Below, one piece after another: positions 52,724 through 63,040 of a stretch of DNA of 64,000 nucleotides (position 1 is its first letter; the number at the start of each line of letters is the position of its first letter). The DNA is from Leuctra nigra (taxonomy: Eukaryota > Arthropoda > Insecta > Plecoptera > Leuctridae). Position numbers and translations under genes: made by a program. A model generated the notes under the pieces. That model made no database searches. It saw only the letters and a program-made list of their open reading frames with translations, and had not been told where the DNA came from. Location of the stretch: positions 46,277,411 through 46,341,410 of the forward strand of contig OW203762.1 in assembly GCA_934045905.1 (NCBI GenBank). The letters run 5' to 3'.

Positions 52724-55700
52724 GTAATAGATAGGTACTACTTACAGAAAATGTAATGTTATTTCAGTGCTTCACATGCGTGCATGGCAGACGCCGGTAG
52801 TCGTTGATCCATCATTAGATCATGGCGTAGGTAGCCTACCTACTACCTGTACTACCTACCTGTATTATTAATTATTAATGATGGAGCATAGCAATAGAAT
52901 GGACAAATATTGTAGTTACTAGGGCCCAGATTAAAAGTGATGTAGGGGAGTGTCCTACATCTAATGTCCTAGGTAGGTACTAGTAGGTCCTACTTATCTA
53001 AGGCGAAAAAATTATTTATAGGTGAGCCGAGGAACAGTTCCTACAGGAATAGTGTCATAATATCAAAGGCTTAAGGTCTGTCTGTTCGGTCCCTCTACAC
53101 CAGTGAAAGCCAATGCACAATTGACGCGAACGCAAATAACTACTAACTTTCAAGTATGCCGATTGCTCAATGATGTTCATAATTGCCACGAACGCAACTA
53201 CGTGAATGCGAGACGCACAGAGTTAAGCATGGTTCGTGTTTTGCGATTGCATTCGCATCGTCGCGTCACTTTGGAGTTTGGCCTTTAACACTTGAACTGT
53301 TCGACTGACAAAAAGTGTTGGTTGGTGTAGAACTTTCCACACTCGGTATAGGCGAGTGTTGGCCAGTGTTCCTAGTGTAGAACGAACGATCGGACCAAAA
53401 GATACAGTAACTAATAGGTAGCAGGTACTAGGCTATAACACTGGGCCTGCAGTGGTCGAATTGGAAGGGGATACGGGGGGATGGAATCCCCCCATGGGGA
53501 ATATATTGATGGTGTAATCATCTTATTTGTCCACTTCACCATCCCCCCATGACAGCACTATTTACTCCAAAATAATACCATTCTCAGAGAATTTTTGTAT
53601 ATCAGCCTCTAGAGACATTTGTCGAGATTAAAAATATGCTTAAAATAAGCGTCAAAAACCGCTTACCTAGAAATGGACCATACTCATTTCTGAAATTAAA
53701 AAATTTTCTGGGGCTGTGCGCCCCAGACCCGCTTGGTGCTGGTGTGCCCTCCAAAGAAGCTTAAATACATAGCAAACCATGTATTCAAGCTCTTTGGGCC
53801 CTCCCCCCAGCCACCCCACAATTATAGAGCCAAATATTTTTTTAACACCCCCCATGGACCGACTTCCAATTCAACCACTGTGGGCCTGGGTTAACTTTTT
53901 GGCCGAGAACTTATGATCAAGGGCCACAAAAAAATGTGATTTTCATGAGAAATTATTACTATGTATTATGGAAGCTAGGTCCAGGCGCGTAAGAACTACT
54001 TTCATCATAGGGGGGGATTACGACACCTGGAAGGGGGCTCTGGGGGGCCGTGCCACCCAGTATTAGCCCCGCAGGGCGTTTTTTAGAATTTAACCCAGTT
54101 AAAAGTGATTCTGGGTCTTCAAAATGCACAAACTGTAAGCAAAAACAACTCCAATTGTTACCCCGCAGGGCACTTCTTCGAATATAAACATTTTAAAATT
54201 TTATTCTGGGATACTGTTCAAATTCAGTGTTGGGTAAGTTCCTTGAAAAAAGGAACTAAGTAAAAGTTAAGTTACCGACCGGCATTTAAAAGGAACTAAG
54301 TAAAAGTTAAGTTAGTACCAGTTTTCAAAAAGGAACTTTTCCTCAAATACTAAAAGAACTTAAAATTTCCTCAAAAAGTTACTTTCAAATTTTTATAGAA
54401 CCTATTTTGGGAAAGAAGATGGTAAATAAATTGGTTTTTATTCGGAACTTTTCAATTTTAGTGAACTTAATATTGAAATAGTATAAAATAAGTAAGTACA
54501 TTGTTCAAAGTTCTAAATTGCCTTACTTAATCCCAATTTTCAGCAATACTGCTCGTTCAAAATTCTTGTCACTTATCCGTCCCCTACGCTCTGTAAATAT
54601 TTCCCCCCGGCACTAAATACCCGCTCAACTCCAGCACTGGAGGGAATGGGGGTATTGTATTTGAGAAAAACCTTTTTTATTAGTGGATATGCATGAAGGG
54701 TTGGCAAGTTTGGACTGGGAAAGGACACAAATTTTGAAATCTCAACGTCTCCTGAAATTGCTGTTGAGGAAGATCCAGGTTGCTCAAAATCAAAAAGATT
54801 TGTTTCGTGGATTACAGGGGTGGGAATGGGTAGAGGTGTGCGTTCTTTTTCGGCTAGTTCTCAGTTTCCCCGGGTCCAGTTTGCTGGTTTCCTTGGTTGA
54901 CAGCGTTTCTAAATGGTTACTTCATGAAATCATGCTGCATGCACGTGATAATGCTGCAGCTTCGCAGGGGTTGCCAGGCGGGCGGGCGGGAGGAACGGAA
55001 AAAACCACTTGCTAGGACGGGCGCATCCGGCGTATTCAACCCTCCCGCTGTGAGTCATAGGATAACACCTGCTAACTGGCGCCGACGAAACAGTTTCCTT
55101 ACCGCGGCCACAAAAATATGCGCGATTGCAAAGAAAAGAATCAAGTTCATTCCGCTTTAAAAGGAACTTTCAAAGGTACTTAACTTTTACATAAAAGTTA
55201 CCCCAATAAAGTAACTGATATCATTAAAAGTTACTCGCCTAAAAAAGGAACGCGTTCCTTTTAAAAAGTTCCTACCCAACACTGTTCAAATTACAACAAA
55301 TAACTTTCTATTTTTGCCCCGCAGGGCATTTTTTAGGATTAAAACAATTTTTAAGAGATTCTTGGTCACTAAACTTATTATCCCCCCGTGTGGGGGGGGG
55401 GATAATCCCCCCATCCCTCCTCCTACGCGCCTGGCTAGGTCAACGGTTTCAACCATTTCGACGTAGACAACGGGGGTCGGGGGAGGCCCCTGCAAAAGAA
55501 GCGGGTCCCGGGCCCGCTTCACAGAGCCAAATATTTTTTATATGTTATCATTATTATTTATTTATCAACAACAGAATACAGGATTTCACATGTGTGATAT
55601 GAATATGATACATTTTTGGACATCACAGAACACTAACAGTCACCAACATAGAACATAAAACATATAAATAAAACATAGAATTATGGAACATAAAACATCA

Positions 55701-58700
55701 TAAATCTTAGTAAAACAAATATAATTTCTTGAACTCTTGATTAAATTTGGTTTTCTTTAATCGGGGATTTTTGGTTCGCACTGATATTTTTCGTTATTTG
55801 AATTAACATTTATTTAGGAAGTACCTACAGTCGTGGAAATAAGATCGTTGTATTCTGCCACTCTCTGGCCCTTTCGACGCTTGTCACCTACCTACCTACC
55901 TAGATCTGAACAGTGTCACAAACAATATCAAAAACAAAGATACAGTTAAGGTACATTTACAGCTCGACGCGTCGAAGCGCTGACCTTGAAACATCAACAT
56001 GGTTTATGTTTCATGGTCGGCGCTTCGACGTGTCTGAGCTGAGCCACCTGATTGGCTGGCGTCAAAGCGTCAAGCGCTTGTTGCTGAGCTGTAAACTTAC
56101 CTTAACTAATAATAGGTAGTATAACCTACTAGGCTATAACTCGGGCCTGAGCAAACTGTTTGGCTGAAGGGCCGCATTGAGAACTAAAAGATCGTGTGGG
56201 CCACAAAGAAATATAATTATCCGGAGAAATTATAATACGTAATGGGATTTGGGTCAACGGTTTTGAGGAAGACAATGGGGGTCAGGTGAGGCGCATACAT
56301 AAAAAGCCTGTCCGGGGCACAGCGCCGAAAAATTGTTATCTTGATTTAAGTTGGTATCTTTATTTGTTTTCACAATTAAATTTGTATCTATTTGAATTCT
56401 AAATTTTTTGAGGAACATATCATACTGTAGTACACCTACCTACATACATAAAAATTGCTCGTTATTTGCAGAGTTGTTGGAACATATTGATCTCGGAATA
56501 AATTTGGGAGCAATAAATTAGGATATTTATAAAAAAGGAAACTTTTCTGTCAAGGACATAGTTTGGTGCAAATTACGTTCAGTTTTTATTTTAGGAAACC
56601 CATGGCAAATTTATGTACCTTCCTACCTATCTAGTACAGGATAACTCTTGAAATTATAGACAGTTGCCACACTTATCCCCAATTACTTGCTCCAGTTTAC
56701 CCTTGCTCGTTGCTTATTCATGGACTTTTGTTTACAGGAAACTCTTTTCCCGTACGTGAAGGAGAATTTGGCAGAATATGTAAAGAGGAAATGGAATGAA
56801 TCTGAATTTCAAGAAGATCTATCTTTGCTCAGAGAACAGGTACCTGCCTACTTTTTGTAGATCCTAAAAATTTCCAAGTCTGCACATTTTATTAAGCCAA
56901 TCCAAATTAGGTAGCAACTTTTGGTTGATCAACTAGGCTATAAATTATAATAAATGCACTTTTTCGGTACCAAAGTAACAGTGATCATGGTGTTGATCAT
57001 AGTGATCAAAGTCATGGTGTTGGAACATAAAAATTATAATTTTTTTTTTAATGTGTTCACTTTGTCTGTTCTGTTTCTGATTTTCTTTTGCAAAAATTAC
57101 GGTGCATTGTCCCCGGCCCTGGGTAAAAATTAATTGAATTATTACACATTTTTTAATTTTTTTAAAAAATAAATAAATAAAATAAAAATTAAATTTTTTA
57201 AATTTTAAATTTCATCCAACTCTCTGACCCGACAATAGTCGGAAGCAGGGTCGCGATATTTATTATTATTCACAACAAATATTTTAATGAAAATTCCCAA
57301 CACTTTGGCTGTGAGCAGTAGGTACCAAGTTATTCAACCCATTTTTCAAGCCATTTTTGCCACATTCATCTACTAATAATTTGTATTTTTTTCTAGTGCT
57401 CACATGATGGTGGAATGGAAGGTTTTGTACATATACCAAGCGATGGTCAAGACACCACCGTACAAGAGGCAGTAGTGAACAATGTTCTCTGGCAGATGAA
57501 CCTGGATGCAAAGAATGTGGCTTTGAAGCAACTTCAAGGTCATATCATGCGGGAAGGCTACAAACAAGGTCAACTCAAAGGACATGTCTTTGCCGATGTT
57601 CTTCCAGCTCTCCAGTCTTGGACCCAGAATGGTCTGAAACTGTACGTTTACTCGTCTGGTAGTGTGGAGGCGCAGAAACTTCTCTTTGGACACTCTGAAA
57701 AAGGAGATTTGTTGGAGGTATGATTCTATGCAACTTATGTGATGTGTTGTTTCTTATCCCGCGAGTAGTCACCTGGTGATATGTAAAGCGAGTGATTACC
57801 TCGGTCCCAACGCAATAGTCCCCATTTACTATTGACTCCCATGTACACTACATTTGGGAGGTATTTTCAGCGTTCATTTATTTTTTTATTGCTTGTTGGA
57901 AGTGTTATCTTCTACCTGCCTAAATATTGTAAATGTTACATAGCTTTATAATTTTTTACTAGGTAGGTACACTCGACACAACAAAAATTGATCGGTGAAC
58001 AAATTTGAATGACTGCTGGTCATGTTCCATACCTACCAATCAATGCTTGATTATCATTGAAATGTGAGGTCAGTGTCACCTACTAGAGTGAACCAATGAG
58101 ATTGCTTGGACTCTAAAAAATTTTAATTAGATTTATTGAATGATCAATTTTAGGTGTGCCAAGTGTACCTAAAACACAGTACACGTAGGGTTGCCAACTT
58201 TACAAGAATTGAATTCCGGACAATTTAGTTCTAAATTTCTCTGGGAATAAAATATCCTCACAATACGGTATTATGGGGAAATTCGTATGCACGAATAGAC
58301 GATGTCTTAGGAAATCAATGGGGGGCTGGGGGGAGGACCCCCCAGCACCATGCGGGTCCGGGCCGCACAGGCCCGGGAAAATTTTGAATTTTGAAAGTGT
58401 ATTTGGGTCATTTTCATGCGTTCTGGACTACAATATTCGGCGATTTGATATTTGGGAATTTTAAACATTTCTTTACAATTACAGCAAAATGACTTGAATT
58501 TAACTCTAAAATAATTAGATTGTTCTCATAATATTATTTAACCTTGAAGTTGAAGTTGATTAATATGCAGTAAAAATTGAAACTAATGGGTGAAAGTGAA
58601 CTAAGTGTCTCTATCAACCATACCTACAAAACTTAGGTAGGTACTTTGCAAAAGTTATGATGTGATGTATCATTGATTATTGAATTATAGCGTAAGTTTC

Positions 58701-60237
58701 ATGTAGCAATTGAACAATTCCGGACATTATGCTGTCCGGAATAAGGTAATTCCGACATCCGGACAATGCTGTCCAATTCCGGAGTGTCCGGAGAAATTCC
58801 GGACAGTTGGCAACCCTAGGTACACGCTGTTGTCAAACTCCAGAGCTGAGTGAAGAGCAGCTCTCTCATTGCCGACAGCTGTCACGTGGCCTTCTTTACC
58901 TCTCTGCTATTTGATCACGTTCGAAAAAGCGAGGAGTTGCTTGACAGTGTGTCCAGACTATAATTGATTTTAAGAAAATTGGGCAGATAGGAAATTTTAT
59001 AGGATCAATGTTATTTTTTACATTAAATCGGTAAACAGAAAGAATATTATATTTTTATTTGTATACACTGTGTGGCAGTGGCGGCTCGTGGGTTTTGAAA
59101 GTGGCGGGGCTAATAATTTGAAATCAGATACGGAGTCATTGGAGACCGGGTGTGGTTTATTCTTCTTTGCATTGTTTTGAAAAAGTTGAACATCTCGCAG
59201 CTGATGAGGCCCAATGCGGTTAATTTCTAGTATTTTAGGGACGAGATCGGTATATTCAAAATATTGTCAATTTTATTAATCTAAATCTATGTACATATCA
59301 CTTGCTAACTACTCAAAATCCAGCGCTTGACACCTCAAAATACCTCTCAGCTGTCAACTAAAATGTGCCGCCTACTCGCTCCGTAGCGTCTGCGCAGTTA
59401 GCGGCAGGCAGGTTCAGCCGTGAATGCATGTGACGGGACTCTGCCCCGATGCTTGGTGACGTCAGCATGTACGCTACGCATGCTAGTGAACAGCAAGACA
59501 GCGAGGTGCGGGAATTGCACTGCATAAAGTAGCGCGAATTTTAAAAGCAGCAGGGCTAGCCCCGAGATGCCGGCAGAGCACAGCGGTAACATGGCGTGGC
59601 GAGTGGCGGCATACAAACAATCAACCGAACAGTTAAAAACGTAACCAATTACATGTGAAAAATTGTTTTTCGGACAAAATAATTAAGATACCTATCAAAA
59701 AATATAAAATAATTTTTATTTTCATAATCCCTTCTCTTCTTTTCGTATTGTTGGTGGGGCTTAGCCCCAGTAGCCCTTATGGACGAGCCGCCACTGCTGT
59801 GTGGCTACATCGATCATGAAGGTTTCCATGGTCATGAAATTAAGCATATTGCAATTCATAAAGCAGAGAACAATTTATTCCCAATCGCACTTTCTTAGAA
59901 AATTTGTTTAAGACATCGCCAGAAATATTCAAGATATTCGATATCCAAGAAATATGTTTTGATTCCATATATTTCTGGAACAATGCCTAGGCTCCCTTTG
60001 TGTTATGAAGGTGGACTGCTATTCCATTTCCATCTCTCCACTACTTGATTTTTGAGAGCTTGTGTTGAGACTGTATATTCTCATTCTGAGTATTGACACT
60101 TAATGTCTTACAGCTGTTCAGCGGACACTTTGACACTGAAGTTGGCGTAAAAATAGAATCATCGAGCTACGCAAAGATTGCCAAGCAACTGGAGTACCAG
60201 CCAGACGAGATGGTTTTCTTCACTGATATACCCAAGG
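52637..60237 (+). CDS. ENOPH1: Enolase-phosphatase E1 (methionine salvage), first four coding exons, 3' end outside window
   Basis: Exons 52637-52723, 56738-56839, 57397-57717 and 60114-60237 give 211 residues plus one base of the next codon (intron phases 0, 0, 0, 1). The enzyme is a cytosolic HAD-superfamily bifunctional phosphatase/enolase that converts 2,3-diketo-5-methylthiopentyl-1-phosphate to the acireductone. HAD motif I is D17-I-E19-G-T. LFPYVKENLAEYVKRKW follows as cap-domain start, motif II is YVYSSGSVEAQ (S149, S150), K183 is the motif III lysine, and FFTDIPK leads into motif IV. The family is about 260 residues, so roughly 50 C-terminal residues are missing; I did not find them before 64000. 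Introns 1 (4.0 kb) and 3 (2.4 kb) are filled with transposons. Confidence 0.92.
52724..53449. other. Start of ENOPH1 intron 1
   Basis: TAGGTACC tracts near 52820-52990 and an imperfect inverted pair (GCGAACGCAA / TTGCATTCGC region, 53125-53260). No coding content. Confidence 0.35.
53450..53880. mobile_element. hAT-type MITE in ENOPH1 intron 1
   Basis: CAGTGGTCGAATTGGAAG and CTTCCAATTCAACCACTG ends. Exact 8-bp duplication TGGGCCTG (53442-53449 and 53881-53888). It contains a GC-rich cassette (GTGCGCCCCAGACCCGC). Confidence 0.88.
53982..55433. mobile_element. hAT-type element (outer) in ENOPH1 intron 1
   Basis: Ends CAGGCGCGTAAGAAC and CCTCCTACGCGCCTG, exact 8-bp duplication GCTAGGTC (53974-53981 and 55434-55441). 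Its body carries ~100-bp units starting GCCCCGCAGGGC (near 54063, 54160 and 55317). It is interrupted by another hAT element at 54225-55284. Confidence 0.85.
54225..55284. mobile_element. hAT-type element nested in the previous one
   Basis: Ends CAGTGTTGGGTAAGTTCCTT and AGTTCCTACCCAACACTG, exact 8-bp duplication TTCAAATT (54217-54224 and 55285-55292). Subterminal repeats of AAGTAAAAGTTAAGTTA and AAGGAAC words lie at both ends. No transposase frame. Confidence 0.9.
55442..55949. other. ENOPH1 intron 1, GC-rich cassette then AT-rich sequence
   Basis: 55440-55540 is a cassette copy (GGGTCCCGGGCCCGCTTC). The rest is AT-rich with CATAGAACATAAAACAT repeats around 55640-55700. Confidence 0.35.
55950..56101. 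mobile_element. Short MITE with GGTACATTTACAGCTC ends
   Basis: GGTACATTTACAGCTC at the left and GAGCTGTAAACTTACC at the right, with TTAA outside both ends. A fragment of the same element (AACAGCTCGACATGCCGACC) lies near 2290. It contains GCGCTTCGACG palindromic words. Confidence 0.6.
56738..56839 (+). CDS. ENOPH1: ENOPH1 exon 2
   Basis: 34 codons, ETLFPYVKENLAEYVKRK... to LLREQ. Acceptor TTGTTTACAG and donor GTACCT, both phase 0. Too short to show as a long open frame. Confidence 0.9.
57397..57717 (+). CDS. ENOPH1: ENOPH1 exon 3
   Basis: 107 codons from CSHDGGMEGF to KGDLLE, including GHVFADVLPAL and motif II YVYSSGSVEAQKLLFGHS. Acceptor TTTTTTCTAG, donor GTATGA. Confidence 0.92.
57960..58175. 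repeat. Diverged relative of the MITE at 18614-18820
   Basis: TACACTCGACACAACAAAAATTGATCG... to GTGCCAAGTGTACC keeps the ends and the CATTGAAATGTGAGGTCA interior of the copy in paralog A intron 5. Confidence 0.5.
58186..58818. mobile_element. hAT-type MITE in ENOPH1 intron 3, TCCGGACA subterminal repeats
   Basis: TAGGGTTGCCAACTTT and AGTTGGCAACCCTA ends. Flanks AGTACACG and GGTACACG (7 of 8 match). Right subterminal part is a run of AATTCCGGACA words; the centre holds a GC-rich cassette. Confidence 0.8.
59076..59796. mobile_element. hAT-type MITE in ENOPH1 intron 3
   Basis: CAGTGGCGGCTCGTG and ACGAGCCGCCACTG ends, exact 8-bp duplication CTGTGTGG (59068-59075 and 59797-59804). 721 bp, non-coding, locally GC-rich core (59340-59600). 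Confidence 0.88.
60114..60237 (+). CDS. ENOPH1: ENOPH1 exon 4
   Basis: LFSGHFDTEVGVKIESSSYA... to FFTDIPK plus one base (phase 1). Acceptor TGTCTTACAG, donor GTAGGT. The lysine of GVKIES is the HAD motif III residue. Confidence 0.9.
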
Positions 60238-60953
60238 GTAGGTAGTAGTAAATACTAGTAGGTAGTAGGTACATACACCCAACAAATCATATAACGGTAT
60301 TTGAACGAAACGGATTGGCTGCTTGTCAGGTTCCTTGATAATCAATCCTTGTTATTATCAATGAAATCTGAGCTCATCTACTAGAGGTAGATGACGAGTA
60401 AGCATAGACTTCATCAGATGATGCCATCACATTTTTTTCACATTTAAATTTTTTTTCAAATACCGTTTTATGAATTGTTAAGTGTACATTCATCTTGCTT
60501 CAACTTCTGTTCATAATCTCAATAGTTTGAATGTTTTCACAGAAATTAACTGCCTCAAAGAAACAATGATAATTGTGATCTGAAAACTGGCAAGTCTAAA
60601 ATTTTATAAATGCTGGTCCCACGAACCATGGCAAAATTGTACTTAAATGTTGTTCCCCTCGGGCCGGTCTTCCCCCTCGAGATGGTTGTCCCCCCGAATC
60701 TGGTCCCACCGGCCTGGCCTTCCCACCCTGGCCTTCCATATTTGATGAACAAAGATAAAACTTAAGTTCGCAATATGACCTCGCTGTCGAGGCGCCTTTA
60801 TACTCTTTATACTATTACTGATATTTTTTTTTTTTTATTAATTGTATTGTATGAATGGGGAAATAGCATATCAATCTGCCTCTTGAATATATTATTCTAA
60901 ATAGAGTAGGATTATAATTTATAACATAGGTATAACAATAAAATATTTAGATA
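60238..60953. other. ENOPH1 intron 4 (start), repeat-derived
   Basis: 60296-60472 has inverted ends ACGGTATTTGAA / TTCAAATACCGT, a small MITE related to sequence near 16.84 kb. 60650-60810 is the GC-rich repeat also seen at 23.5 kb. No exon found. Confidence 0.45.
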
Positions 60954-61300
60954 CAGTTAACCCTCGTTATTACAAACTCGGATAATTCGAATTTAGGGGT
61001 AAATTCGAACTACTTGTGTGGTCCCAGTAATCAATTTAGGCCGAAAATGCCACTTTGATGCTTACAGTAAAAGTGGGTTTGCTCCAGTCTTTATATGAGA
61101 GTGTGCGCGCCGTACGACTTGGCTGGCGTGGAGCGACCGCTCCACTAGATAGGCTTTTTATTGCTAAATCATTTTGCTAATTCGAATTTTAGGTTTTGTA
61201 TTTCGAAATTTGAACTGAATTTTGGTACCAGCCCATGTTATTACTTGCATACGGTTGTTTTAATTCAAACTTTGCAAAGGGATTGTTAAAATAATTGCAA
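60954..61300. repeat. Broken copy of the pogo-like MITE
   Basis: ACAGTTAACCCTCGTTATTA and ATTCGAATTTAGGGG at the left, GAATTTTAGGTTTTG...TTGCAAAGGGATTG later, correspond to the intact element at 43223-43721. It is interrupted at about 61035-61155 by sequence whose inverse lies at 61902-62036. Confidence 0.55.
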
Positions 61301-62036
61301 ACAATTTAAGAAAAAACATACACAAACTATGAATCTCTATGCACAAACTACGCATTCCAATGTTTCCAATGACGTCACGTCACAATCTGTGTGTTCGTAA
61401 ATCCATCCAAACTATAATCTGGAAAATCCGGATGGAATCCATCCAAAATTATAAAAATGACATCGATTAAGTACAAGAAACATCCCAAGTTTCCGCAAGG
61501 ACAGAAGATAATGGCGGCAATTTTAAATATGACTTTGATTCCGTTGTCTGTAAAGTGTATGTAAGAAATATCTACTAGGTACCTTGCCAAATTAAAAAAC
61601 ACCACTAATAAGTTAACAACCATAGGCGTGCGCACGGGGGGGGGCCTTGGCCCCCCCTAATGGATCAGTCTCAACTAAAAAATTATAAATTGTGGTCCTC
61701 ATAGTGTCAAATTTTTGTTTTAAAAGGGTTAAAACAAAAAAATCTCCCTGCGGGGCGGACTGGAGTTGCTCAAATCACCGGAATGAAGTACTAGGTTGAT
61801 CCAAAACAATATTTTAAAGAAAATACCACGAAAACATTGCCTAGATACCTTCCAGAAACATGGTTTTCTCATGAAACGCTATGTTTTTGCCCTTAAAATG
61901 TATCTAGTGGAGCGGTCGCTCCACCCAGCCAAGTCGTACTATACACTCACACTCACTCAACATACCGTAAATGCCTAATAAACTGAGGAGCAGACGAAAC
62001 ACTTTTACTGTAAGCAACAACATGGCATTTTCGGCC
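61037..62036. repeat. Inverted pair with GGAGCGACCGCTCCACTAGA
   Basis: 61037-61152 (GGCCGAAAATGCCA ... GGAGCGACCGCTCCACTAGA) recurs inverted at 61902-62036. The enclosed ~750 bp contains a short G-run hAT-like end (TAGGCGTGCGCACGGGG near 61625) and a CTGCGGGGC cassette word. Possibly a composite or nested TIR element; ends not resolved. Confidence 0.45.
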
Positions 62037-62189
62037 TACTGGATCTCAAAATTGGGAAATCTCACATTGTTGCGAAATAACTTAATTTCGAGCTATGGCC
62101 CACCTGACAACATATACCAAATTTGGGAACAATACGTTATGCCGTTTGGGTGCTAGAGGGCCGTGAAAACAGTGAAATTACACCCCTTT

Positions 62190-63040
62190 TAAAAGCTATC
62201 TGATGATGATGATTCAGATATCAGGAAACGTTGCTATCACCGCCACAGCCTAAACGGCTGAACCGATCAACCTGAAATTTTTACCACATATGCACTTTTG
62301 GCGTCTGATGATACCTTGCCTCTTGTGATTTTTTGTGCCGCCATTTTTAAACCGGAAGTGACGTCATATCTCAAAAACGTCTGGACCGATTAGAACGAAA
62401 TTAGCGCCATTCGATTTAGACGGTCATCTATATGAAGTATCAATAAAAAAATTATTATTTTCTTATTTTCTGAACCGGAAGTGACGTCATAAATACGCAA
62501 TATTTAACTTATTTCAACAAATTATACTTGAAATACATACATAAGTAACTTACATTGTAACATAGACAATACAAATTATAAATTCAAGGAGGCAGTGTTC
62601 TCGGCCGCCATTCCTGAAACCGGAAGTGACGTAATATATCTAAAACGCCTGTACCGTTTGCAACTGAACTTGCTCCTGCGTATTCATTCTGCAACTTTTT
62701 TTGAAACTCAATTGTGAAAAATGAATAAACAAATTAACGGTACCGGAAATGGCGGCAGGAACCACTAAATGAAACCGGTAGTGACGTCATATATTACATA
62801 CGGCAAGACCGATTTTACGGAAATATAGGGATTATGAATTCAGATGGTCGTTCATAAAGTATCAACTAGATTGTTTTCCTATTACCTATACCGGAAAGGA
62901 CGTCATAAATATGCTAAATGACGTCATAAATATGATAATTGACACAAAATTCACCACTTTATACTTTTAAATAGATATTTAGTAAACCTACTTTGTAAAT
63001 AATTATAAATTCAAGGTTGCAGTGTTCTCGGCCGCCATTT
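62190..63040. repeat. Diverged part of the ACCGGAAGTGACGTCA tandem array
   Basis: Five irregular units, with ACCGG-type cores at 62352, 62475, 62620, 62775 and 62891 (spacing 116-156). Several have the CGTACCGATT..CAAC-type spacer. They lead without a break into the regular array. Confidence 0.75.
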
